A DNA stretch of 40,925 nt, taken from contig NZ_PDCP01000049.1 in assembly GCF_002553505.1 (NCBI RefSeq), positions 1 to 40,925 of the forward strand, read 5' to 3'. This document shows positions 1-7,532 of this stretch, piece after piece. The stretch's first letter is position 1. The number at the start of each line of letters is the position of its first letter. The notes under the pieces were generated by a model that searched no databases, was not told the DNA's origin, and saw only the letters and a program-made list of their open reading frames with translations. Source of the stretch: Mycolicibacterium agri. Its GTDB lineage: Bacteria; Actinomycetota; Actinomycetes; Mycobacteriales; Mycobacteriaceae. The translations under genes were made by a program, and so were the position numbers.

Positions 1-130
1 GGTTTTTTTTTTGGCTCCCGTTGGGGTCCCCCTTTCCGGTCCCGGGGGGGGTGGGCCGTTTCTGGGGTTGGTGGGGGTCCTCTTGGGTTTCAAAAATACG
101 GGGGGGGTGGGGTGGGGGGGGTGGACATTT
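1..130. other. Homopolymer-rich contig end, probably unreliable bases
   Basis: The first ~130 bases are runs of G, T and C (for example ten T at positions 3-12 and several runs of six to eight G) unlike anything else in the window. From about position 125 the sequence becomes normal high-GC DNA. I read this as low-quality sequence at a contig end; nothing functional should be inferred from it. Confidence 0.6.
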
Positions 131-199
131 GCGGTGTCGCGGCTTGCGCGGTCTGCGCGCAATCTCCGCCAGGAGCTGATTAATGTCGATGTCGGCCAT
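1..199 (-). CDS. Partial reading frame at left edge, unknown product
   Basis: On the minus strand an ATG at 199 opens a frame that stays open to the window edge and begins MADIDINQLLAEIARRPRKP. The first ~26 residues have the mixed charged and hydrophobic composition of a real protein N-terminus; after that it runs into the homopolymer-rich edge and becomes a proline-rich string that may be an artefact. It lies downstream of the excisionase-like gene on the same strand, so if real it would be the next gene of the integrated element. There is no convincing ribosome binding site. I do not recognise the product. Confidence 0.3.
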   Translation of the reverse strand, partial: MADIDINQLLAEIARRPRKPRHRKCPPPPPHPPRIFETQEDPHQPQKRPTPPGTGKGDPNGSQKKN

Positions 200-352
200 T
201 TTTTTGCATGCTGAAGTAGGCGGGCTTTCCTCGCGAATTTGCTGTACTCGCCCTTTTCTTACGCTCTAAATATAACACCCTATATTGAGAAAAAGGGCCA
301 TTCCGCAGCACTTAACTAGCGCCATTAGTTTGCATTTCCGCAGGTCGCGAGA

Positions 353-379
353 AATGGCCAGAAATATTTGCTGGCCATT
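353..379. repeat. Inverted repeat between excisionase and partial left gene
   Basis: AATGGCCA (353-360) and TGGCCATT (372-379) form a perfect 8-bp stem around an 11-base AT-rich loop. It sits in the ~290-bp gap (200-491) downstream of the excisionase-like gene, in a patch richer in AT than the rest of the window. It could be a terminator of the int-xis transcript or a protein binding site; there is no T-tract on either side. Nothing else recognisable is seen in the gap. Confidence 0.35.
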
Positions 380-491
380 CCCCGCTGGTCAGCCCCCATT
401 CTCACAGTATGTGAGCAACGTCACACTAGAACGTGTTACAGAACGATAGACGTTACGGAATTTGTCGCGTACAATGCCGCGCCCCGGTTCT

Positions 492-689
492 TTACCTGTA
501 GCCCGCGCCCAGCGGCCTACCGTGGGCCAGCAGCGACTCCCGCTCGATGCGTATCAGTCGGCCGCCGATGCGCCGTGCCTTGAGGTCGCCGCGCCGGACC
601 ATTCGCCGCACGGTCTTGTCGGAAACGTCAAGGTAAACTGCGGCCTTCCGGATCGAGATCCACGGCGGCAGCTTCGGCAGGTCATGCAT
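492..689 (-). CDS. xis: Excisionase-like small helix-turn-helix protein
   Basis: This 65-residue protein has the layout of the MerR-like excisionase/AlpA family. Residues ~11-45 contain ISIRKAAVYLDVSDKTVRRM followed by a basic wing (RRGDLKARRIGGRLIRI) of the kind that contacts DNA. Proteins of this type bend DNA at att sites and bias a tyrosine integrase towards excision. It lies 187 bp downstream of the integrase gene on the same strand, the usual partnership in mycobacterial prophages and integrative elements. The ATG at 689 is preceded by AGGGAG eight to nine bases upstream. A generic HTH repressor of the element is the alternative. The helix-turn-helix is seen; the excision role is inferred from context. 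Confidence 0.75.
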   Translation of the reverse strand: MHDLPKLPPWISIRKAAVYLDVSDKTVRRMVRRGDLKARRIGGRLIRIERESLLAHGRPLGAGYR

Positions 690-714
690 TAGTGTGCTCC
701 CTCTTCGGGTCAGG

Positions 715-739
715 TGGCGTAACCCTTGTGGCTACGCCA
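715..739. promoter_or_regulatory. Inverted repeat upstream of the excisionase gene
   Basis: TGGCGTA (715-721) and TACGCCA (733-739) are perfect 7-bp inverted arms separated by 11 bases, 26 bp upstream of the excisionase start. Position and symmetry suit an operator or an integrase/excisionase binding site, but no binding protein can be assigned from sequence. Confidence 0.35.
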
Positions 740-876
740 GGTTCTGACGGCGAAACGACAGGGGAGCGCTCTCGTGTGCCGTCGTGTCCAGTTTAGGCCA
801 GCGTGACCGCGAATCCGAACACACTAGGGGGTCTCATTTTGGGAATCCTGTTGTCCCCATTTGTAAGTACCGACGC

Positions 877-2028
877 TTACGCCTGGCCCTTGGCGAGCTT
901 GGACAGCGCCTCAGCGATGACTCTGTCTCGCCCCTGCGCCGCATGCTGATACCGCATTGCAGCCTGAGGTGTTGAGTGTCCGAGTCGGGCCATCAGCTCC
1001 GCGAGAGTCGCCCCAGACTGAGCCGCGAGCACTGCTCCCGTATGCCGCAGGTCATGGAATCGCAGGTCAGTGCGCTTCGCCTTCGTTCTGGCCTTATACC
1101 AATGTCTGTAGAGGGTTGACGGTTGCAAGTGCTCCCCTGTCTTGGCGGGGAACACTAGGGCGTTCTGTTGCTTACCAACGTGTTTGGCTAGGTGATCCTC
1201 AACAGCGGGGATGATGTGCGGCGGGATCGCCACGTCGCGGATACCAGCGTCCGACTTGGGATCGCCGATCTTCCATCCCTCATCGACGCGGACCGCCTGG
1301 CGGCGGATCTTCACCAGATCCTCATCTAGGTCGATGTCCTTCCGGCGCAACTCCACCAGTTCGCCGAACCGTAGCGCCGTCCATGTGGCCAGCAGAACCA
1401 TCAGCCGCAGGTTCTCGGGCATCTCGGTCACGATGGTGTTGAGCTGGTCCAGGGTGGCGGGTCGCGGTTTGATCACCCGTGATGCGGTCGCAGCGCCAAC
1501 GATCATGCAAGGGTTGCTGTCGATGATTCGGTCACGAGTCCGTGCCGTTTCTAGAATCGTCTTCAGCAGGCTGTAAGCGTGACTACGAGAAGTCGGCTTG
1601 TCGACAAGGGTTTTGGCATACCAGCGGTCGACCTGTTGCATGGTGATCGTCCGGACAGCCTTGGCGCCGAACGTCGGGTAGACGTGGCGCTCCAGAATCT
1701 CTTCATAGTGTTCCAGCGTCCGCGGCCGAAGTGCCCGACCCTTCACGGTTCGCGTCTCCAGCCACCTCGCCGCGTAGTCCCTGAACGTCACATCAGCAGC
1801 GCGCTTAGCCTGCTTCTGCTCTTCGGTTCCAGGCGGACTCCACAGCTCGCGGTCGATCTCGCGACGGCGATCCGTCAACCACGCCTCGGCGTCCTCCTTG
1901 GCACCGAAGGTGCGCGGAGCGTCGTAGAGTAGGCCATCGGGTCCGGTGTATGACGCCTTCCACCGACCACTGCGGAACTGCCGCAAACGCCCGAACTTGC
2001 GTCGGGTGGAGCGAGGTTCACGCGCCAC
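877..2028 (-). CDS. int: Phage-type tyrosine integrase
   Basis: This is a 383-residue tyrosine recombinase that would integrate and excise the element ending at the adjacent att core. From the chosen start: an N-terminal arm-type DNA-binding region (~1-60), a SAM-like core-binding domain (~78-165) and a catalytic domain (~190-370). The visible catalytic residues are Arg220 (in TALRFGE), His325 and Arg328 (HDLRHT), His351 (LGHST) and the nucleophile Tyr360 (AAMRYQHAAQ), so it looks complete. The start is the GTG at 2028, preceded by GGGGTGA at good spacing; the frame is open upstream to 2103, but that extension (MDSIIHSYTLMW) has no ribosome binding site. Size and location at a tRNA-Val near clpC2 resemble the phiRv2 integrase of M. 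tuberculosis (recalled, not compared). Confidence 0.93.
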   Translation of the reverse strand: MAREPRSTRRKFGRLRQFRSGRWKASYTGPDGLLYDAPRTFGAKEDAEAWLTDRRREIDRELWSPPGTEEQKQAKRAADVTFRDYAARWLETRTVKGRALRPRTLEHYEEILERHVYPTFGAKAVRTITMQQVDRWYAKTLVDKPTSRSHAYSLLKTILETARTRDRIIDSNPCMIVGAATASRVIKPRPATLDQLNTIVTEMPENLRLMVLLATWTALRFGELVELRRKDIDLDEDLVKIRRQAVRVDEGWKIGDPKSDAGIRDVAIPPHIIPAVEDHLAKHVGKQQNALVFPAKTGEHLQPSTLYRHWYKARTKAKRTDLRFHDLRHTGAVLAAQSGATLAELMARLGHSTPQAAMRYQHAAQGRDRVIAEALSKLAKGQA

Positions 2029-2192
2029 TGTGCTCACCCCAGTATCCAAAGCTGCACGACTTTTGCACCACATGAGTGTATAGCTGTGGATGATTGAGTC
2101 CAAGTAGGTCCGGTGGTACTGTTTCTCCTATTAGCAGGTCAGATGCCTGTTAATGCAGGTAGAACAACTACACAGGAAGTTTGCTCAGGCGG

Positions 2193-2215
2193 TTTCAATC
2201 CCAGTATCGCGCACC
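2193..2215 (+). other. Attachment-site core: 3' end of tRNA-Val (GAC)
   Basis: The sequence starting TTCAATCCCAGTATCGCGCA and ending in ACCA is the T-loop, T-stem 3' strand, acceptor 3' strand and CCA of a tRNA. It fits tRNA-Val(GAC), whose T-arm in actinobacteria is ACTGG-TTCRATC-CCAGT with acceptor end ATCGCGC-A-CCA (from memory). The bases to the left (from 2192 down) do not continue the tRNA: the T-stem 5' strand and everything before it are missing. This is what one attachment site of an element inserted into a tRNA 3' end looks like; the intact tRNA should lie at the far, unseen left end. The integrase gene starts 165 bp to the left. Confidence 0.72.
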
Positions 2216-2564
2216 ACACTTTTTGCAGGTCAGAGCGGTTTCCGCCGAGATTGGGGCGGCGGGATCTAAACGACCAACCAATGGCATCGGGTGATTCTGT
2301 GGTCCCCCCGAGTCGATTCGCAGACCGGTCTACACATTCGCGATCAGTGACCGCGACAACACCGCCCGAGTCAGCGAGACTGTCACCGGCCTTGAAGGCG
2401 ATGTAATCGCCGAGCACCTTCCCATCGGCCGATTGGCGAGGTGGCGACGACCGGCAGCCGACCCCCGTTGGTGATCCGCCAGCGCGCGATATCGCCTGCG
2501 TGAGTCGGATGACGACGTGTGGTCCCCGGTAGGCCTGGCACGACCCGTGTGCAACCCTGCGCCG
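2216..2564. other. Non-coding or decayed stretch right of the att core
   Basis: No intact gene is seen in these ~350 bases. On the minus strand short pieces in changing frames look protein-like, for example GDYIAFKAGDSLADSGGVVA around 2350-2410, but the frame runs straight through the att core and has no credible start or end. I read it as decayed DNA left by earlier insertions at this hotspot. Confidence 0.4.
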
Positions 2565-2698
2565 CTAGTCGTTGACGATGATCTCCGACAGCTTCGCAGC
2601 AATCGTCTCGTCGCCGTCCCCTGTGCGGCGTGCTGATCGAGCATGGCCGCGGCCGGAGTCGAACGGCGGAGGCGGGCCATCTATTCGGCGAGCGTGGT
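2565..2698 (-). pseudogene. Remnant C-terminus of a second tyrosine integrase
   Basis: The minus strand encodes TTLAE-stop-MARLRRSTPAAAM, then DQHAAQG, then after a one-base shift GDETIAAKLSEIIVND and a TAG stop at 2565-2567. This aligns with the end of the intact integrase in this window (ATLAELMARLGHSTPQAAM, YQHAAQGRD, VIAEALSKLA). Three lesions are visible: a stop in place of Leu after the Glu, loss of the catalytic Tyr (the residue before QHAAQG is Asp) and a frameshift before the last 16 residues. The rest of the gene is not recognisable upstream. Same orientation and similar placement relative to the att core suggest an earlier element used the same tRNA-Val. Confidence 0.7.
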
Positions 2699-3022
2699 TC
2701 CCGCGGCACCATCCCGTCGACCCCGATCGCCGGCAATCGCTCGACACCCGAGAACGTCGTTCGTCACGACGCCAAAGACACACACTTGTGGCGATTTTCG
2801 AGAGCCGACGGGACTCGTGGCTATCGTCCGGGGTGACGTCGGGTGTGGAAACGGCTGGGAACCACTATTGCGACGCGGTCAGGCGATTGACGGGTGAAAG
2901 CGGGCGCGCGTTGGCGCACTGTGCGTGGGCCGAAAACAATTGCGATTGCAGCAACTGCATCCCCGCGTGCATGCGAAGATCACCGCATTGCGCGTGCGGT
3001 TCGGTGCAAAGGGGGCTAAAGC
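2699..3022. other. Intergenic region upstream of the protease gene
   Basis: No gene is supported here; long plus-strand frames across this region are out-of-frame shadows that continue into the protease gene. The segment must contain the promoter for the protease-hydrolase pair, but I cannot point to a clear -10/-35. A strong ribosome binding site (AAAGGGGG, 3008-3015) lies at its right end. Confidence 0.4.
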
Positions 3023-4519
3023 GTGAGTCCGGCCGACGAAGACGACGCCATGCCCGATCAAAACGACGACGCCAAGGGATTCGACCCGGCCGACCTCAAC
3101 TCCACGGTGATCGCAATTCCGTTGCTCAAGGAGATGAAGGCCGAGCCTCACGAGCCGATCAAAGTGGTGATCGCGCTGCACAACGGCTACGGAACACCGG
3201 CGGAGGCCGCGGAACGCGTTCGTACCATCGTCAACGACGTCATCGCGAATGGCCCACACCCCGGCGAAAGAATCGTGGAGCGTCCGGTCGAAAAGTATGT
3301 GGTCGCCCGACTGACGGCGGATTCGATCAGAAGCGTCGCCGCGCGCGACCGGGTGGCAAAGAACAGGGCCATCTACCAGATTTGGCCGGACTTCGAGGTG
3401 ACCGCGTTGATGAACCGGTCCGTGGCGACGGTGAAGGCGAACGCGGCCCGCACGACGTTCGCCGCGGAGGGCGCGGAAATAGTGTGGGCCGTCGTCGACT
3501 CCGGTATCGATGGGACGCACAAACACTTTGCCGAGCACAAGAACCTCGAACTGGACCCGTCGCTGAAATTGAAACATCGCGACTTCACCGAAGGCGCGAC
3601 TGCGACGAGCGCACTACAGGATGCATACGGCCACGGAACACACGTAGCAGGCGTCATAGCCGGGGACAGCAAGAAATTCGGCCGAGCCAAACCTGCCGCC
3701 ATCCGCGCTGTACTCGACGAGAACGGCGACACGGACTACAAGCCGCTGCCGGTCAAGGAGCGATTCGTTGGCATGGCGCCGAAGTGCAAACTCGTCAGTT
3801 ACAAGGTCCTTGACGACAAGGGACGAGGTGACACCACGGCGATCATCGCTGCGCTGCAGGACATTCAGAAAGTCAACAGCTACGGTGACAAACTCAAAAT
3901 CCATGGCATCAACCTGTCGGTCGGATATCCGATCGACCCGACCTGGTTCGCGTGCGGTCAGAGTCCCATCTGTGTCGAGGTGACCCGTCTCGTCAACTCC
4001 GGTGTCGTGGTCGTCGTCGCGGCGGGCAACACTGGATATGGCTTTTACAAGAACCGCTCGGGCGCAGGCGTTGCCGCCGGAATAGGGCAGACGATCAACG
4101 ATCCCGGCAACACCGAGGCGGCTATCACAGTCGGGTCGACACACCGCGACATGCCCCACACGTATGGCGTCTCGTACTTCTCGTCCAAAGGGCCGACCGG
4201 TGATGGTCGCGCCAAACCGGACGTCATCGCGCCCGGCGAGAAGATCCTGTCGTGCGCGGCGGGACAGAAGAAGGCCGACATCGTAGCCAAATTGGGCGAG
4301 GGGGCGTCGGTTGACTACGTCGAGGACAGCGGCACCAGCATGGCGGCAGCACACGTCTCCGGTGTGATCGCCGCTTTCCTGTCGATCCGTAACGAGTTCA
4401 TCGGCAAGCCTGCCGAGGTGAAGAACATCTTCACCTCGACAGCGACCGACCTCGGCCGTGTTGCCGACTTCCAGGGTAGAGGTCTCATCGACCTCATGCG
4501 GGCCATCCAATCCGTCTAA
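3023..4519 (+). CDS. Subtilisin-family (S8) serine protease without signal peptide
   Basis: This 498-residue peptidase S8 protein has the complete triad: Asp159 (AVVDSGIDGTH), His204 (YGHGTHVAG) and Ser439 (DSGTSMAAAH), plus the oxyanion Asn336 (VAAGNTG). Residues ~25-145 before the catalytic domain look like an I9-type propeptide/inhibitor domain followed by a linker. No signal peptide, lipobox or membrane segment is seen, unlike mycosins, so it is probably cytoplasmic or exported another way. The GTG start at 3023 has AAAGGGGG seven bases upstream. The gene is followed after 24 bp by an alpha/beta-hydrolase gene, presumably an operon, and lies right of a tRNA-Val integration hotspot with integrase remnants. 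The substrate is unknown; a regulated protease in a defence or toxin-like system is possible but only inferred. Confidence 0.9.
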   Translation: MSPADEDDAMPDQNDDAKGFDPADLNSTVIAIPLLKEMKAEPHEPIKVVIALHNGYGTPAEAAERVRTIVNDVIANGPHPGERIVERPVEKYVVARLTADSIRSVAARDRVAKNRAIYQIWPDFEVTALMNRSVATVKANAARTTFAAEGAEIVWAVVDSGIDGTHKHFAEHKNLELDPSLKLKHRDFTEGATATSALQDAYGHGTHVAGVIAGDSKKFGRAKPAAIRAVLDENGDTDYKPLPVKERFVGMAPKCKLVSYKVLDDKGRGDTTAIIAALQDIQKVNSYGDKLKIHGINLSVGYPIDPTWFACGQSPICVEVTRLVNSGVVVVVAAGNTGYGFYKNRSGAGVAAGIGQTINDPGNTEAAITVGSTHRDMPHTYGVSYFSSKGPTGDGRAKPDVIAPGEKILSCAAGQKKADIVAKLGEGASVDYVEDSGTSMAAAHVSGVIAAFLSIRNEFIGKPAEVKNIFTSTATDLGRVADFQGRGLIDLMRAIQSV

Positions 4520-4543
4520 ACCATCAGATTTGGGGATCGAAAA

Positions 4544-5863
4544 ATGTTCGACTCATTCGGGCTTCGCGCCGCCGAGGTGCAGTTCGACAAGAACGCAGAG
4601 ATTGTCGGTTCGGCCGACGACGTGCGCAACCTCGCCGCAGACGGCGAGATAACAGACCTGGTCGTCATGTCGCACGGTTGGAACAATGACATGGCCCAAG
4701 CCCGCGAGCTCTACGGCAGCCTCGCGAAGCAACTCCGAGCCGTTCTAGACGAGAACTTGATACCCGGGCTGGCCGAGCGCACCATCGGACTCGCGGGAGT
4801 GTTGTGGCCATCCAAGAAGTTCGCGGAGGAGGACCTCATCCCGGGCGGCGCTGCCGCGGCAGACTCTCCGATAGGGCAAGCCGAGGTGCAGAGCGCGATC
4901 GATGATCTTCGTTCAGTGTTTCCGTCAGCCGCCGACCAGGCCATCCTCGACAAGGCAAGCCGGGAGGTCCCCCATCTCGAGGACAAGGCATCAGCGCGGG
5001 AGAAGTTTGTCACCAATTTGTTGTCGCTGCTCGACCAGTCGGCACAGGAACCCGACGACGGCACGACCGACCTGTTCGAAGTCCCGCCGCGAGAACTAAT
5101 GGACAGGCTTTCCATACCAGCCGAGATCGCGCCACCGGAACCGCCGACTGAGGGTGGGGCGCTGGGCTTGGCCGGCGAGGACGACCCCGATAGAGAAGGT
5201 GGTGCCGCCGGTCTTTTCAGCACGTTGGGCGGCTTCTTCGGTGCCGCCAAGAACCTGCTGAACGGCGTCACGTATTACGAGATGAAGGCGCGTGCGGGTA
5301 CGGTCGGCGAACGCGGATTGGCACCGCTGATCACTCAAATTCTCGCCGAGCGCAACGGTTTACGCATCCATCTGGTCGGACACAGCTTCGGCGGCCGACT
5401 GGTCACCGCCGCCGCGAGCAGCCTTCACGAGAACAGCCTGGCGAGCCTGACACTGTTGCAGGCGGCGTTCTCTCATTATGGTTTCGCAGCCGAATGGACC
5501 CCGGGGAAGGCTGGCGCTTTCCGAAGCGCCATCGTCAACCACGCCGTGTCCGGCCCGATCCTGATCACCCACACCGGAAATGACAAGGCCGTTGGAATCG
5601 CGTATGCGATCGCGTCACGCATCGCTGGGCAGAACGCCGCCGCCGTCGGCGACGCGAATGACACCTACGGTGGAATCGGGCGCAACGGCGCGCAGAAGAC
5701 GTCGGAAGCGAGCTTCGGCGAGCTTCTCGACGTGCAAGACGCATACACATGGAATGCCGGCGCCGTGCACAACCTCAAGGCAGACCGGTTCATCAAGAAC
5801 CACTCCGACATCAAGGGAAAGCCTGTCGCGTACGCCATCCTGTCGGCGGTCGCGAGCACCTGA
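4544..5863 (+). CDS. Alpha/beta-hydrolase (lipase/esterase-like), protease partner
   Basis: This 439-residue protein has a nucleophile elbow GHSFGG (Ser281) preceded by a hydrophobic strand (IHLVGHS), as in alpha/beta-hydrolases. An earlier VMSHGWNND (~41-49) suits the oxyanion loop seen in lipase-like and DUF900-type hydrolases. Candidates for the acid and base are Asp347 (THTGNDKAVG) and His410 or His420. Between them and the start lies a long insert (~95-240) rich in Ala, Gly, Pro and Asp with a helical FSTLGGFFGAAKNLLN stretch that might be a lid or a membrane-touching segment. There is no signal peptide. The ATG at 4544 has GGGGA eight bases upstream and follows the protease stop by 24 bp, so the two are probably cotranscribed. 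The substrate is unknown; lipid or ester hydrolysis is inferred from the fold. Confidence 0.82.
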   Translation: MFDSFGLRAAEVQFDKNAEIVGSADDVRNLAADGEITDLVVMSHGWNNDMAQARELYGSLAKQLRAVLDENLIPGLAERTIGLAGVLWPSKKFAEEDLIPGGAAAADSPIGQAEVQSAIDDLRSVFPSAADQAILDKASREVPHLEDKASAREKFVTNLLSLLDQSAQEPDDGTTDLFEVPPRELMDRLSIPAEIAPPEPPTEGGALGLAGEDDPDREGGAAGLFSTLGGFFGAAKNLLNGVTYYEMKARAGTVGERGLAPLITQILAERNGLRIHLVGHSFGGRLVTAAASSLHENSLASLTLLQAAFSHYGFAAEWTPGKAGAFRSAIVNHAVSGPILITHTGNDKAVGIAYAIASRIAGQNAAAVGDANDTYGGIGRNGAQKTSEASFGELLDVQDAYTWNAGAVHNLKADRFIKNHSDIKGKPVAYAILSAVAST

Positions 5864-5962
5864 CGGCGCGACGCGCGGAGTCAACGCGAGCGTGCTGCAC
5901 AGCGCGCCACACGAGCCGACGTGATCGAGTTCGATCCATCGCTACCGCCTGAGCCCGGTTTG

Positions 5963-7372
5963 TTAACGGCGGTTGCGCGTTCCGAGCACGTCGCGGGGAT
6001 AACCCGAGCGCGCGAAGAGACCGTCGGCTGAGTCCCGGACGCGTCGGATCACATCGGGTACGGAGACGTCGACCAGGCTCCCCTGGTATTTCACGACGTT
6101 TCCTCCCACCAAGACCGTCCACACATTCGACGTGTCGAGCAGCGTCACGACAGCGCCGGTCGCCGAGTTCAGAGGCGCTGCGTTGAGCCTGTCGGCTCGC
6201 AGCACAACGACATCAGCCTCCTTGCCCGGAGTGAGCGACCCCGTCACGTCTGCGAGGTGCGCGGCATGCGCACCACCGATCGTGGCCATTTCCAGGATGT
6301 CGCGCGTCGACACCACCGAAGGCAAGTCATTCTCACCGCGTGCACCCGCCTCCTGAATTCGGCTCCGCTGCAACGCAAACGCGGCCTTCATCTGCGCGAA
6401 GAGATCTGTCGGCCCCATTGAGACGGCGTCGGTACCCAAGCTGGGACGAAGGCCGTGATCGAGCGCCGGTTGCAGACCGGCGAAACCGTGTTGAAGGGTC
6501 TGCTCGACGATGATCGACAGCGACACCTTTCCGCCCGTCTCCGCGATCCACCTCCAGGTGCTGTCTTCGAGCCAGGTGCAGTGGATGTATGTGGTGTCGC
6601 TGCCCATCACACCGGCGCGCCCGAGTTCTTCGAGCCCCAGTCCGCCCTTGGTGTAGTTCACGTGGGTGAAGATGGGAACTCCCACTTCCCTTGCAAGCGC
6701 CCAATTGTCGGCGTCCATCGGGCTGTGCAGAGCAAGAGTGACCAGGCCGTCGCCGGCAAGGGCATCTTTCAGGCGGTGCAGATCCTGTGGGTACGCGTAA
6801 TCGGGGGCCGGGATGTTGTCACCGGTCGTCGGCGAGTACACATACACCGCACGCAGCCCGGAATCCTGGAGCCCACGGATGGCGGCGTCGGTGTGGGCTG
6901 GGGTGTAGGAGCATTGGGAGGTGTCGACAGCGGTGGTGACGCCCGCGTTCAGACACTCGAGCGCTCCCGCGTACTCGCCGATATAGACGTCGTCCGATGT
7001 GTACTTGTGAAAGATCGCGTCGGGACCTTCGCGGGACTGTGCGAAGTAGTCGGGCGCCAGCGCATCCGTCCAGTACCCGCGCAGCGCCGTTTGGAACATG
7101 TGGATGTGACTGTTCACGAACCCCGGGATGACGATGCTGCCCGAGCAGTCGATCACCTCGCCGTCAGTGCCCAAGTCCGGACCGACATCTCGGATCGTGC
7201 TGTCCTCGATGAGGACGTCCCCAGCGACCAGATCACCGACGTCAGGATCCATGGTCAGGACCGTGGCATTCTTGAGCAGCTTCCGCTTCCCTTTCGGCGC
7301 AGGGGGATTCTCCCCAGTCGCCGGCCCAGCCAGACCCGCGGCGCTGCCGTGCGATGTTTTCGGACTAGTCAC
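5963..7372 (-). CDS. Metal-dependent amidohydrolase (TRZ/ATZ-like family)
   Basis: This 469-residue protein belongs to the amidohydrolase superfamily that includes triazine hydrolases, guanine/8-oxoguanine deaminases and S-adenosylhomocysteine deaminase. Metal ligands are visible: His89 and His91 (NSHIHMFQ), His237 (FTHVNY), His264 (IHCTW) and Asp315 (LGTDAVSMG). The small beta-sandwich pieces lie at both ends (residues ~32-80 and after ~395, TGSLTPGKEADVVVL). The start is the GTG at 7372, which has AGGAGG eight bases upstream; a longer open frame to 7468 lacks one. It is the last gene of a minus-strand series with the crotonase and split transketolase, probably under LacI-type control, and would open or deaminate a ring in that pathway. 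Substrate not predictable. Confidence 0.88.
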   Translation of the reverse strand: MTSPKTSHGSAAGLAGPATGENPPAPKGKRKLLKNATVLTMDPDVGDLVAGDVLIEDSTIRDVGPDLGTDGEVIDCSGSIVIPGFVNSHIHMFQTALRGYWTDALAPDYFAQSREGPDAIFHKYTSDDVYIGEYAGALECLNAGVTTAVDTSQCSYTPAHTDAAIRGLQDSGLRAVYVYSPTTGDNIPAPDYAYPQDLHRLKDALAGDGLVTLALHSPMDADNWALAREVGVPIFTHVNYTKGGLGLEELGRAGVMGSDTTYIHCTWLEDSTWRWIAETGGKVSLSIIVEQTLQHGFAGLQPALDHGLRPSLGTDAVSMGPTDLFAQMKAAFALQRSRIQEAGARGENDLPSVVSTRDILEMATIGGAHAAHLADVTGSLTPGKEADVVVLRADRLNAAPLNSATGAVVTLLDTSNVWTVLVGGNVVKYQGSLVDVSVPDVIRRVRDSADGLFARSGYPRDVLGTRNRR

Positions 7373-7532
7373 AAAGGTCCTCCTCCTCGTTGACGAGTTC
7401 CCAGCCGGCGAGTCATCGCGGAGCCAGCAGGTCCGGTTGCGGAAGCGCCATGCCACGGTCGACGCCATTGGTGGACGCAGAACCCCGACGGATCACGTTC
7501 GCATCGGGTTCCGCAGCCCCATAGGGGGTCGC

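Noticed and set aside
2038..2046. CCCAGTATC just upstream of the integrase start, matching part of the att core
   Set aside because: Only nine bases match and the surrounding sequence diverges; too short to call a second att site or an arm-type site.
2572..3813. 413-residue plus-strand open frame overlapping the protease gene start
   Set aside because: Arg/Gly-rich low-complexity translation in a different frame of the protease gene; no start signal and no motif. High-GC shadow.
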